NCBI GenBank assembly: GCA_002440765.1
Contig: DJVC01000102.1
Location: forward strand, 1-15,178
Reading direction: 5' to 3'
Length of the DNA stretch: 15,178 bases
Origin: a bacterium UBP3_UBA6266
GTDB lineage: Bacteria > Auribacterota > UBA6266
The notes beneath the pieces were generated by a model. The model ran no database searches and was not told the DNA's origin. It saw only the letters and a list, made by a program, of their open reading frames with translations. A program made the translations under genes and the position numbers. Positions 7,289-14,591 of the stretch are shown one piece after another. Position 1 is the stretch's first letter. Every line of letters begins with the position of its first letter.

Positions 7289-7447
7289 AAACTCCATTTG
7301 TATTTTCCCCTGTGTTAGAATGTTGTTCTTAACTGGTTTTTTGATGTATAAACGTCAAAATAAAATGGAATAAAACGGATAAACAGGTGTCTAACCGGTT
7401 AAAATTGCGATTTTCTGATTATCTGTATCAATAAGAGATGATATCCG
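7289..7447 (+). promoter_or_regulatory. Intergenic region with dyads upstream of the efflux operon
   Basis: This 159-base AT-rich gap separates the hydrolase from the tolC-like gene and probably carries the efflux promoter. A dyad TTTTGATG (7339-7346) / CGTCAAAA (7353-7360) flanks a TATAAA centre and pairs over eight positions with one G-U. TAACCGGTTA at 7392-7401 is a perfect ten-base palindrome, and TAACTGGTTT at 7330-7339 matches it at eight of ten. A weak -35/-10 pair is TTGCGA 7405-7410 with TATCAA 7426-7431, with short 15-base spacing. No hairpin plus T-run terminator was found for the upstream gene. The operator reading is inference from position and symmetry; no regulator gene is adjacent. 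Confidence 0.4.
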
Positions 7448-8713
7448 ATGAAGAAGTCTGTATTTATATTTGTTTTCATCCTTTCTTCATGCATCTTTTC
7501 CTGCGGTATCGCGCCGGCGGAGCGCCTTACATGGGAAGATTGCGTGAGGGAAGCCGCGGCCGCTAACCCGGACCTTTTTTCGGCGGAAGCGAAAATAAAA
7601 CAATCTCTTGCCGATAAAGGGATAGCGAGAAGCCCCATGCTCCCGCAGGTAAGCACGGATTTGAGCGGGAAGAAAAACAAACCTGTGGGGACTCAGGAAA
7701 AGAGGGATACCTTTGCTTATTCTATCAGCGGCAGCCAACTTGTATTTGACGGGTTCAAAACTTCGAATAATGTTGCCGAAGCGAACCAGAATTTAATAGC
7801 CAACCAGTATGACTATTCCGTTGTTTCATCCAATGTGCGTTTAAACCTGAAAACGGCCTTCTCTGAGCTTCTCAGGGCCCAGGAACTCATATATATTACC
7901 GAAGAAATTGCTGAAAGAAGAAAGCAGAACCTCTCCCTGGTCGAACTCCGGTATGAGGCGGGGCGTGAGCACCGCGGCTCGCTTTTGACTGCCCGGGCGG
8001 ATTTGGCTGAGGCTGAGTTTGAAGTAAAACAGGCAAGGCGCAATATTTCATTTGCGCAGATTAAACTGATTAAACAGATGGGATGGGATGAAAGGATACC
8101 GGTGGAGGTCGAAGGCTTTTTCCGGGCGTCGGAAAATATTGATGATACGCCTGATTTCGAATATCTGGCGGACAATAACCCTTTTCTGAAAGAACTTGCC
8201 GCGAAAAAGGATGCCGCCCGTTACGGGCTTAAATCTTCCAAATCGGATTTCTTCCCGGAAGTTTATCTGAGTTCTTCCGCCGGCAGAACCGGACCTAAGT
8301 GGCCTCCGAGGGAAGAGGAGTGGACAGTAGGTTTTTCCGTTTCTTTTCCTCTGTTCGAAGGCGGCCGGAGAATATCCGAGGTTTCCAGGGCGGAGGCGCA
8401 GGTTAAAGAAGCCCTTGCCGAGGAAAGGAGCGGGCGCGACACTATTATAGTAACGCTTGAGCGGACCTGGGTCGATTTCCAGGACGCGTTTGATAATGTT
8501 TCCGTGCAGGAGAAATTTCTTTTGGCCGGCGAAGAGAGGGCAAAAATCGCGAGAGCGGAATATTCCACCGGAATAATTAATTTTGATGATTGGATAATAA
8601 TAGAAGATAATCTCGTTAACATTAAAAAATCCTATCTCAACGCGCAGGCTTCCATGTTAATAGCCGAAGCGGGATGGGTTCAGGCCAAAGGGGGAACTTT
8701 GGGTTATGAGTAG
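7448..8713 (+). CDS. TolC-family outer membrane efflux protein
   Basis: Outer-membrane channel subunit of a tripartite efflux system, 421 residues. After a signal peptide the mature part opens with LTWEDCVREAAAANPDLFSAEAKIKQS, typical of the TolC family start. Two long helical repeats follow, each with the beta-strand turn region (SISGSQLVFDGFKTSNNVAEA near 87-107, and VGFSVSFPLFEGGRRISEVSRAEAQ near 297-321), which is the classic LFDGG-type repeat of the family. The signal could end at APA|E (residue 24), but an LSSC motif at 12-15 also fits a lipobox, so lipidation as in OprM-type proteins is possible. The last eight bases overlap the adaptor gene, so translation is coupled. The partner genes directly downstream encode the adaptor and the ABC exporter, giving a complete MacAB-TolC-like machine. 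Confidence 0.9.
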   Translation: MKKSVFIFVFILSSCIFSCGIAPAERLTWEDCVREAAAANPDLFSAEAKIKQSLADKGIARSPMLPQVSTDLSGKKNKPVGTQEKRDTFAYSISGSQLVFDGFKTSNNVAEANQNLIANQYDYSVVSSNVRLNLKTAFSELLRAQELIYITEEIAERRKQNLSLVELRYEAGREHRGSLLTARADLAEAEFEVKQARRNISFAQIKLIKQMGWDERIPVEVEGFFRASENIDDTPDFEYLADNNPFLKELAAKKDAARYGLKSSKSDFFPEVYLSSSAGRTGPKWPPREEEWTVGFSVSFPLFEGGRRISEVSRAEAQVKEALAEERSGRDTIIVTLERTWVDFQDAFDNVSVQEKFLLAGEERAKIARAEYSTGIINFDDWIIIEDNLVNIKKSYLNAQASMLIAEAGWVQAKGGTLGYE

Positions 8714-9674
8714 AAAAATTTTGAAGATAATCATTGTGATTGGTGTGCTGGCGGGCGCGGCGTTGTTCTTACCCGGTTTCATAAAGGAAAATAATTCGAA
8801 CATGGATAAGACATCCGAATTTATAAAACCGTTTTACGGGGATATAAAAGTTCTGGTATCCACCACAGGCGTTGTGGAGCCTCAGAACCGGCTTGAGATA
8901 AAACCTCCTATTGCCGGGAGGGTTGACGAGATAATGGTGGAAGAAGGCCAGTCTGTTAAGACAGGCGATATACTTGCCCTTATGAGTTCGACCGAAAGGG
9001 CTGTCCTGCTTGATTCCGCGAGGCTGAAGGGCGAAACGGAAATAGAATACTGGCAGGAAGTCTATAAGGCGGCTCCGCTCATAGCTCCCATAGACGGGGA
9101 AGTCATTGTCCGCTCGGTTGAACCGGGACAGACGGTGACAACAGGGGACGCGGTGATTGTCCTTTCCGACAGGCTTATTATCCAGGCCGATGTTGATGAA
9201 ACCGACGTCGGGAAAATAAAACCCGGGCAGAAAGCGGTTGTCAGCCTTGACGCGTATCCCGAAATAAAGGTTAATGCGGTTGTTGACCATATATCTTATG
9301 AATCAAAGGTCGTCAACAATGTGACGATTTATGAAGTGGACATACTTCCCGAAAGCATACCGGATGTTTTCCGCTCGGGCATGAGCGCTAATGTGGATGT
9401 CATCGTCACCGAACGTAAAAATGTCCTGCTCATTCCCGCGGAAGCCGTGACGGCCGAAGACAGCAGAAAAACTGTTACGGTGAAAAATGAAAAAACAGGT
9501 GAAATCAAGACAACAGACATTTCGGCGGGTCTCAGTGATTCCGAAAACATGGAAGTACTTTCCGGCTTAAAAGAGGATGATACGGTTCTTGTCAAAAACG
9601 GTTCTTACCGGCCTCCGCAGAAAAAGTCGGTTAGCAGTCCGTTCATGCCTCCCGGAAGAACAGGAAAAAAATAA
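8706..9674 (+). CDS. MacA-like periplasmic adaptor (membrane fusion protein)
   Basis: Periplasmic adaptor of an ABC-type tripartite exporter, 322 residues. One N-terminal transmembrane anchor spans about 5-24. The first lipoyl half is at about 66-93 (PPIAGRVDEIMVEEGQSVKTGD), the second at about 125-154 (APIDGEVIVRSVEPGQTVTTGD). A beta-barrel follows (QADVDETDVGKIKPGQ), then a membrane-proximal domain to about 300 and a Pro/Lys/Gly-rich tail. The region between lipoyl halves is only about 30 residues (96-124), much shorter than the long alpha-hairpin of E. coli MacA, so the docking with the TolC-like partner must differ or be looser. The gene starts inside the tolC-like gene (eight-base overlap) and ends immediately before the TTG of the ABC gene, so the three are one operon. 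Its role is to link the exporter to the channel and stimulate the ATPase. Confidence 0.9.
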   Translation: MSRKILKIIIVIGVLAGAALFLPGFIKENNSNMDKTSEFIKPFYGDIKVLVSTTGVVEPQNRLEIKPPIAGRVDEIMVEEGQSVKTGDILALMSSTERAVLLDSARLKGETEIEYWQEVYKAAPLIAPIDGEVIVRSVEPGQTVTTGDAVIVLSDRLIIQADVDETDVGKIKPGQKAVVSLDAYPEIKVNAVVDHISYESKVVNNVTIYEVDILPESIPDVFRSGMSANVDVIVTERKNVLLIPAEAVTAEDSRKTVTVKNEKTGEIKTTDISAGLSDSENMEVLSGLKEDDTVLVKNGSYRPPQKKSVSSPFMPPGRTGKK

Positions 9675-11642
9675 TTGGCGGCGATAGTAGAGTTAAAAAA
9701 TACCTCTAAAATTTACCGCATGGGAAAAGTTGAGGTCCATGCCCTTCGAGACGTTTCTCTTTCCATCGAAAGCGGAGAGTTTGTCGCGATAATGGGCCCT
9801 TCCGGCTCGGGAAAATCGACCCTTCTCCATATACTTGGTTTTTTGGACAGGCCCGATGCCGGTGAATATATTATTTCCGGCAGGAATATAAGCAACCTTT
9901 CCGACGATGAACTTGCCGCTTTGAGGAACCGGCTTGTCGGTTTTGTCTTCCAGCAGTTTCATCTATTGAAGAGGGTGAGCGCTCTTGAAAATGTCAAACT
10001 TCCGTTTATTTATGGAAAGGACGCTAAAAATATACGCTCAGCCGCTTATGACAGGATATGTTCTGTCGGGCTTGAAGACAGGGCTTCGCACTGGCCGAAC
10101 GAACTTTCCGGAGGACAGCAGCAGAGAGTCGCTATTGCCCGGGCCCTTGTTAAAGACCCTCTTATAATATTTGCCGATGAGCCCACAGGCAACCTGGATT
10201 CGGTGAGCGAACACGAGATAATGCATATTCTGAAAGATCTTAACGCAAAAGGCAAAACCATTATTATGGTAACGCATGAGCAGGAGATATCCGAATATGC
10301 CGGCAGGGTTATAACGATGAGAGACGGGAAAATAGTTTCGGATGAAAAAACCCGGTCTAAACTCGAAAGCGAAAAAGCGGTTTATGATTTAGACAAAATT
10401 ATTTCCGGAAAACGTTCTGTCTGGCAGGGCGGCGAACTGTTCGGACATTTTCATCAGGCTGTGAAATCCGTTTTATCGAATAAAGTCAGGTCTTTTTTGT
10501 CTATGCTCGGGATTCTGGTCGGTGTGGCCTCTGTAATCGCCATGCTGGCTCTTGGCGAGGGAGCGACGAGTTCTATGCAGGAAGGGTTAAAATCCCTTGG
10601 CTCGAATCTTCTTTCCGTCAGAGCAGGTTCGGCCAAAGTTCACGGGGCCGCGAGCGGCACAGGTGCGATAACAAGGTTTACATTTGATGATGTTGAGGCG
10701 ATCAGGGATGTAAAACCCGATGTCCGTAAAATATCGGGCATCATCAGCGGCAGTGTTCAGCTCGTTTATAAGAACGAAAACTGGAACACCAGAATTGAAG
10801 GGGTAGGCCTGGATTATGCCGAGATGAGAGCCTCTGTCCCTGAAACGGGCAGATGGTTTACCGAAGAAGAAATCAGGAAAAGGGAAAAAGTCGCGGTCAT
10901 AGGTATCACCGTTCTGGAAAAACTTTTTGCCGATGAAAATCCTATCAATAAGACCATAAAAATAAACAGGATTAATTTCCGCATTATAGGAATAGCGCCG
11001 CAGAAAGGTTTCGGCGGTTTCCGCGACCAGGACGATATTGTTTATATTCCCGTTACCACCGCTATGTACCGGGTTTTAGGCAAAGATTACCTTGAAGGGA
11101 TTTATGTTGAGGTCTCGGAGCAGGATGTTATGGATGAGACCCAGAAAAAAATAGAAGAGATTATAAAAAAGAGGCACCGTCTGTACGAGGATGAGGATTC
11201 GTTTAATATCCGGAATATGAGCGAGATACAGGATATGATATCAAGTACTACTAAAACGATGAGCCTGTTGCTGGGATGTATCGCCGCCATATCGCTTCTG
11301 GTCGGAGGCATAGGTATAATGAACATTATGCTTGTTTCCGTTACGGAGAGGACGCGTGAAATAGGCCTTCGTAAAGCGATAGGAGCCCGCAGGGCGGATG
11401 TAATGATGCAGTTCCTTATAGAGGCGATTGTTATGTCGCTGACCGGCGGTCTGCTCGGGATAATTGTCGGGACGGGAACAGCATTTTTGCTTTCGCTTTT
11501 TGCCGGTTGGACCACAAAAGTATCAATATATTCTGTCGTGCTTGCCACTACGTTTTCTGTGGTTGTCGGGGTTGGGTTCGGCCTGTGGCCCGCCAAAAGG
11601 GCCGCCGAGCTTAACGCCGTGGACGCGTTAAGGTACGAATAA
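9675..11642 (+). CDS. MacB-like ABC exporter (ATPase-FtsX fusion)
   Basis: A 655-residue fusion of an ABC ATPase and a MacB/FtsX-type permease. The ATPase domain (about 1-225) has Walker [10 protein letters not shown] at 41-49, a Q-loop in VFQQF at 91-95, signature LSGGQQQR at 144-151, Walker B IIFADEP with E169, and the switch histidine H201. A linker leads to the first membrane helix (about 274-293), a large periplasmic MacB core domain (about 295-525), then three C-terminal helices containing the FtsX hallmark [17 protein letters not shown]. Start is TTG 9675, adjacent to the adaptor stop, with AGGA nine bases upstream; the next in-frame ATG (9720) would cut into the first ATPase strand. 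MacB-type pumps use ATP in the cytosol to drive periplasmic substrates (macrolides, peptides, lipids, siderophores) through TolC. The substrate here is unknown. Confidence 0.93.
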   Translation: MAAIVELKNTSKIYRMGKVEVHALRDVSLSIESGEFVAIMGPSGSGKSTLLHILGFLDRPDAGEYIISGRNISNLSDDELAALRNRLVGFVFQQFHLLKRVSALENVKLPFIYGKDAKNIRSAAYDRICSVGLEDRASHWPNELSGGQQQRVAIARALVKDPLIIFADEPTGNLDSVSEHEIMHILKDLNAKGKTIIMVTHEQEISEYAGRVITMRDGKIVSDEKTRSKLESEKAVYDLDKIISGKRSVWQGGELFGHFHQAVKSVLSNKVRSFLSMLGILVGVASVIAMLALGEGATSSMQEGLKSLGSNLLSVRAGSAKVHGAASGTGAITRFTFDDVEAIRDVKPDVRKISGIISGSVQLVYKNENWNTRIEGVGLDYAEMRASVPETGRWFTEEEIRKREKVAVIGITVLEKLFADENPINKTIKINRINFRIIGIAPQKGFGGFRDQDDIVYIPVTTAMYRVLGKDYLEGIYVEVSEQDVMDETQKKIEEIIKKRHRLYEDEDSFNIRNMSEIQDMISSTTKTMSLLLGCIAAISLLVGGIGIMNIMLVSVTERTREIGLRKAIGARRADVMMQFLIEAIVMSLTGGLLGIIVGTGTAFLLSLFAGWTTKVSIYSVVLATTFSVVVGVGFGLWPAKRAAELNAVDALRYE

Positions 11643-11687
11643 ATCCGTGACTATGCCGAAATAATGTATTAAAATAAATATCTGTTA

Positions 11688-13289
11688 GTGAAGATTATGT
11701 TAAATCCGGATAAAAAAAGATATAGGTTGAGAGTAATCATACCGGCATATCCTGCCTTTAATATTTATTCGTCTATAGCAAAGAGGACCACGGCTTTGGG
11801 ACCCGTATCGGTGGCGAGCGCCGTTAACGAGATGGAAGGCTGGGATGTCGAAGTCATAGACGAAAACAATCTCAGGCTCCACGGCCCCAGAGGCAGGGAT
11901 ACGGGAGCCGACCACGATTTTCTCCAGAATTTAAGATTTGCCGGTGTCGCGGGTTTTTACGGCGGGCTGACGAGCACGATTCCCAGAGTCTATGAATTGG
12001 CTGAATTCTATAAAAAGCAGGGAGCCGTAACGATTGCCGGCGGCCAGCATTTTGCGGGAGAAAACATTGTCGAAGCGCTGAATTCTTCCATAGATTATGT
12101 TGTTATCGGCGAGGGCGAAGAGACCATCAAAGAACTTCTTCTGGCATTACAGGGAAAGTTGAAATTAAGCGAAGTTAAAGGCATAGCTTATCTGGAAGAA
12201 GGTAAGGCGGTTTTTACGCCGGAAAGGGAACCGATAACAGATTTTGACAGGTTGCCTATCCCAGATTTTTCGCTTGTCCGTTACGCCAAAATAAATCTTT
12301 ACCCTGTTGAGAGAATCCGCGGCTGTGGAATGAATTGCGAGTTCTGCACCGTTAAAGGTAAGCCAAGATATTCTTCTCCCGAGCGGCTTATGGAACAGAT
12401 AAGTTCCCTTGTCGAAAAAAAGAACGCGAGGGATTTTTTTGTTGTCGACGACCTGTTCGGCCAGCAGCGCGATGAAACCATCCGCTTCTGTAATATGCTC
12501 GAACAGTATCAGAAAAATATAAGCAAGAGGCTTGACCTTGCCGTCCAGATTCGCCTGGATAAGGCGAAGGACACGGAACTCCTGTCTGCTATGCGCAAAG
12601 CGAGCATATCATCCGTGGCGATAGGGCTTGAGTCGCCTATCGAAGAAGAATTAAAAGCGATGAACAAAGCCATAACTCCCCGGGATATGCTCTCGCTGGC
12701 GGAAGTATACCGCAAGCTGGGATTTCTGATACACGGGATGTTTATATTCGGCTATCCTATGAAAGAAAACGGGAAGTTCAAGATGTCTTCGGATGAGAGA
12801 ATAAAGAGGTTTAAAAAGTTCATCAAAAAAGCCCGGCTTGATACAATCCAGGTTATGATACCCGTTCCTCTGCCGGGAACGGAACTCCGGGCAAGGCTTG
12901 AGAAACAGAACAGGATATATCCCCTGAAAGATGTCGGCTGGGAATTTTATGACGGCAATTTCCCTTTGTTCGAGCCCGACGCCCCGTTGACCGCGGAAGA
13001 TATGCAGAAATCCGTAAAAAAAATAATGGGGGCATTTTACCAGTTTAAATATATGTTCATGATAGGCCTTCACATATTTTCTTTCCCTTCGCTGATTTTC
13101 TTTTTACACAATATCAAGCAGGGATGGAGAAGATGGTACCGCTACTGGAGAAGCCATTTGATAAGGTTCGGCGGATGGTTTATTTTAAAGGGCTGGGTCT
13201 CGGAATTTAAGAAAGGTTCTTTTGCGGAAAAACTTAAATCGGCCAAATCCCATTTGCGTCCCGGAAATATGAGCCGTAAAAATTCCTGA
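11688..13289 (+). CDS. B12-binding-domain radical SAM enzyme, substrate unknown
   Basis: A 533-residue radical SAM protein. The N-terminal part (about 13-155) resembles a cobalamin-binding Rossmann domain (VIIPAYP, GPVSVASAVNE, GVAGFYGG, TIAGGQH, YVVIGEGEET), the usual start of class B methyltransferase-type radical SAM enzymes. The [4Fe-4S] cluster motif is C213-x3-C217-x2-C220 in RGCGMNCEFC, followed by the TIM-barrel with AIGLESP (311-317) and HGMFIFGYP (349-357). The C-terminal end (about 450-505) is hydrophobic, aromatic and basic, and may be a membrane-associating segment. Start is GTG 11688 or ATG 11697; neither has a strong ribosome site, so the true start is uncertain by three residues. 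It lies 45 bases after the efflux operon, with no obvious partner. The substrate cannot be read from the sequence; methylation of a lipid or natural product would fit the architecture. Confidence 0.85.
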   Translation: MKIMLNPDKKRYRLRVIIPAYPAFNIYSSIAKRTTALGPVSVASAVNEMEGWDVEVIDENNLRLHGPRGRDTGADHDFLQNLRFAGVAGFYGGLTSTIPRVYELAEFYKKQGAVTIAGGQHFAGENIVEALNSSIDYVVIGEGEETIKELLLALQGKLKLSEVKGIAYLEEGKAVFTPEREPITDFDRLPIPDFSLVRYAKINLYPVERIRGCGMNCEFCTVKGKPRYSSPERLMEQISSLVEKKNARDFFVVDDLFGQQRDETIRFCNMLEQYQKNISKRLDLAVQIRLDKAKDTELLSAMRKASISSVAIGLESPIEEELKAMNKAITPRDMLSLAEVYRKLGFLIHGMFIFGYPMKENGKFKMSSDERIKRFKKFIKKARLDTIQVMIPVPLPGTELRARLEKQNRIYPLKDVGWEFYDGNFPLFEPDAPLTAEDMQKSVKKIMGAFYQFKYMFMIGLHIFSFPSLIFFLHNIKQGWRRWYRYWRSHLIRFGGWFILKGWVSEFKKGSFAEKLKSAKSHLRPGNMSRKNS

Positions 13290-13311
13290 AGCCGCCGCCT
13301 TCCCGTTTTTT
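13288..13311 (+). terminator. Weak terminator candidate after the radical SAM gene
   Basis: GAAG (13288-13291) can pair with CTTC (13299-13302) around a C/G-rich seven-base loop, and a run of six T follows at 13306-13311. The stem is only four pairs, so this would be a weak intrinsic terminator; it is listed because of the T-run and its position right at the stop codon. Confidence 0.25.
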
Positions 13312-13342
13312 GTCTCCGGATACAGAAAGATATAAAAATAAC

Positions 13343-13371
13343 TTGCAAACAAATTCAGGATTGATTATTAA
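13343..13371 (+). promoter_or_regulatory. Candidate sigma70-like promoter for nspC
   Basis: TTGCAA (13343-13348) and TATTAA (13366-13371) are separated by 17 bases; each box matches the consensus at four of six positions. The predicted start of transcription near 13378 would leave a leader of about 53 bases that contains the palindrome at 13391-13404. The surrounding 141-base gap is strongly AT-rich compared with the genes around it, as expected for a promoter region. Confidence 0.4.
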
Positions 13372-13390
13372 TATATGGGTATTTTTTAAA

Positions 13391-13404
13391 ATTAATATAT
13401 TAAT
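13391..13404 (+). repeat. Perfect AT palindrome in the nspC leader
   Basis: ATTAATATATTAAT is a perfect 14-base palindrome. Its first ten bases, ATTAATATAT, also occur at 13367-13376, overlapping the candidate -10 box, so the two copies are direct repeats 24 bases apart. It could be an operator, or simply a product of the AT-rich composition. Confidence 0.4.
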
Positions 13405-13430
13405 CTACTGAGAGAATATTATTAGAAGAA

Positions 13431-14528
13431 ATGATTGAGACTCCTTATTACCTGGTTGATGAGCGAAAACTACTTGGAAATCTGAAGATAATCAGGCGTA
13501 TCAGAGACTGTTCCGGCGCGAAATCCGTCCTTGCCCTTAAATGTTTTTCAACATGGAGTGTCTTCAGCCTGATGAAGAAGTATATGGACGGGACTACCTC
13601 AAGCTCTCTTTATGAGGCCCGCCTCGGGCGCGAAAAATTCGGGAAGGAAGTCCATGCTTATTCCGTCGGATATAACGAAAAAGAAATAAAAGAACTGGCC
13701 GGATTTTCCGATAAGATAATCTTTAATTCCGTTTCGCAGTTGAAAAGGTTTCGCTCTTATGTGAAGGGCCGCGACATCGGCATAAGGATAAATCCCGGGG
13801 TGAGTTATTCCTGTTTTGATTTGGCCGACCCAGCCTGCAGGTATTCGCGGCTGGGGGTGACGGATAAAAAATCCCTTTCCGGCGTACTGGATGTTGTGAG
13901 CGGAGCGATGTTCCATTTCAACTGTGAGAACGATAATGTTAAGGATTTTTCGGATAACCTTGATTTTATAAGCGGGACATACGGCGATATCCTTAAAAAA
14001 CTCAAGTGGGTCAGTCTCGGCGGAGGGTACTATTTTTCAAAGAAAGGGTATGCGCTTGATAAGTTTTGCGCCAAGTTAAAAGAGTTTTCCGGGCGTTTTG
14101 GTGTCCAGGTTTATCTTGAACCCGGCGAAAGCGCTGTTACACAATCAGCTGAACTGGTTACGAAAGTCGTTGATATTGTGCGTAACGAAATCGATATCGC
14201 GATAGTTGACGCGTCAACCGAAGCCCACATGCTTGATTTGCTCATTTACAGGCAGTCCGCCAAAGTGAAAAACTCAGGCGCGGGAAAATATAAATATATG
14301 ATTGCCGGGCGTTCGTGCCTTGCAGGCGATGTTTTCGGGACATATAAGTTCAAATCAAAACTTAAAATTGGCAGTATAATAACATTTTCTGATACAGCGG
14401 GTTACACAATGGTTAAAAAGAACTGGTTTAACGGCCTTGGGATGCCATCGATAGTGGTCAGGCGGCTTAACGGCAAAATAGATACGGTTAGAAAATTTAC
14501 TTATAAAGATTTTGTCAGCGACCTGTAA
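13431..14528 (+). CDS. nspC: Carboxynorspermidine/carboxyspermidine decarboxylase
   Basis: PLP-dependent fold-III decarboxylase of 365 residues that converts carboxyspermidine to spermidine (or carboxynorspermidine to norspermidine) in the cytosol. The NspC signature ALKCFSTWSVF contains the PLP lysine K37. Further family residues are FHFNCEN with H162, the phosphate-binding SLGGGYYF loop (195-202), LEPGE at 229-233, the cross-subunit active-site motif RSCLAGD (294-300) with C296, and DTAGYTMVKKNWFNG with Y325. Length is near normal for the family (about 365-400). The ATG at 13431 begins at the expected IETPYYLVDE, though the ribosome site is poor (AGAAG only two bases before). The next gene encodes the synthase of the same pathway, which confirms the role. 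The pathway is an alternative to S-adenosylmethionine-dependent spermidine synthesis. Confidence 0.93.
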   Translation: MIETPYYLVDERKLLGNLKIIRRIRDCSGAKSVLALKCFSTWSVFSLMKKYMDGTTSSSLYEARLGREKFGKEVHAYSVGYNEKEIKELAGFSDKIIFNSVSQLKRFRSYVKGRDIGIRINPGVSYSCFDLADPACRYSRLGVTDKKSLSGVLDVVSGAMFHFNCENDNVKDFSDNLDFISGTYGDILKKLKWVSLGGGYYFSKKGYALDKFCAKLKEFSGRFGVQVYLEPGESAVTQSAELVTKVVDIVRNEIDIAIVDASTEAHMLDLLIYRQSAKVKNSGAGKYKYMIAGRSCLAGDVFGTYKFKSKLKIGSIITFSDTAGYTMVKKNWFNGLGMPSIVVRRLNGKIDTVRKFTYKDFVSDL

Positions 14529-14535
14529 TATGAAA

Positions 14536-14571
14536 TCCCGCCGTTGATATTCCGAAGGGGGTATGGCGGGA
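14536..14571 (+). other. Inverted repeat between nspC and the synthase gene
   Basis: TCCCGCCGT (14536-14544) pairs with ATGGCGGGA (14563-14571), nine pairs including one G-U, around an 18-base loop containing a G-run. No T-run follows; instead the ribosome site AAAGGAG (14576-14582) begins four bases later. This suggests an mRNA stability or translation element rather than a terminator. Confidence 0.4.
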
Positions 14572-14591
14572 CGGCAAAGGAGATATAAGGG

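Noticed and set aside
7125..7373. 82-codon frame overlapping the end of the hydrolase and running into the gap
   Set aside because: It starts inside the hydrolase in another frame, has no ribosome site and no recognisable features; the overlap with operator-like DNA is incidental.
8769..9290. 173-codon antisense frame within the adaptor gene
   Set aside because: It lies entirely opposite a well-supported gene, has no ribosome site or recognisable motif, and is explained by codon bias.
11102..11596. 164-codon antisense frame within the MacB-like gene
   Set aside because: Ser/Thr/Ile-rich translation without domain features, opposite the conserved FtsX region.
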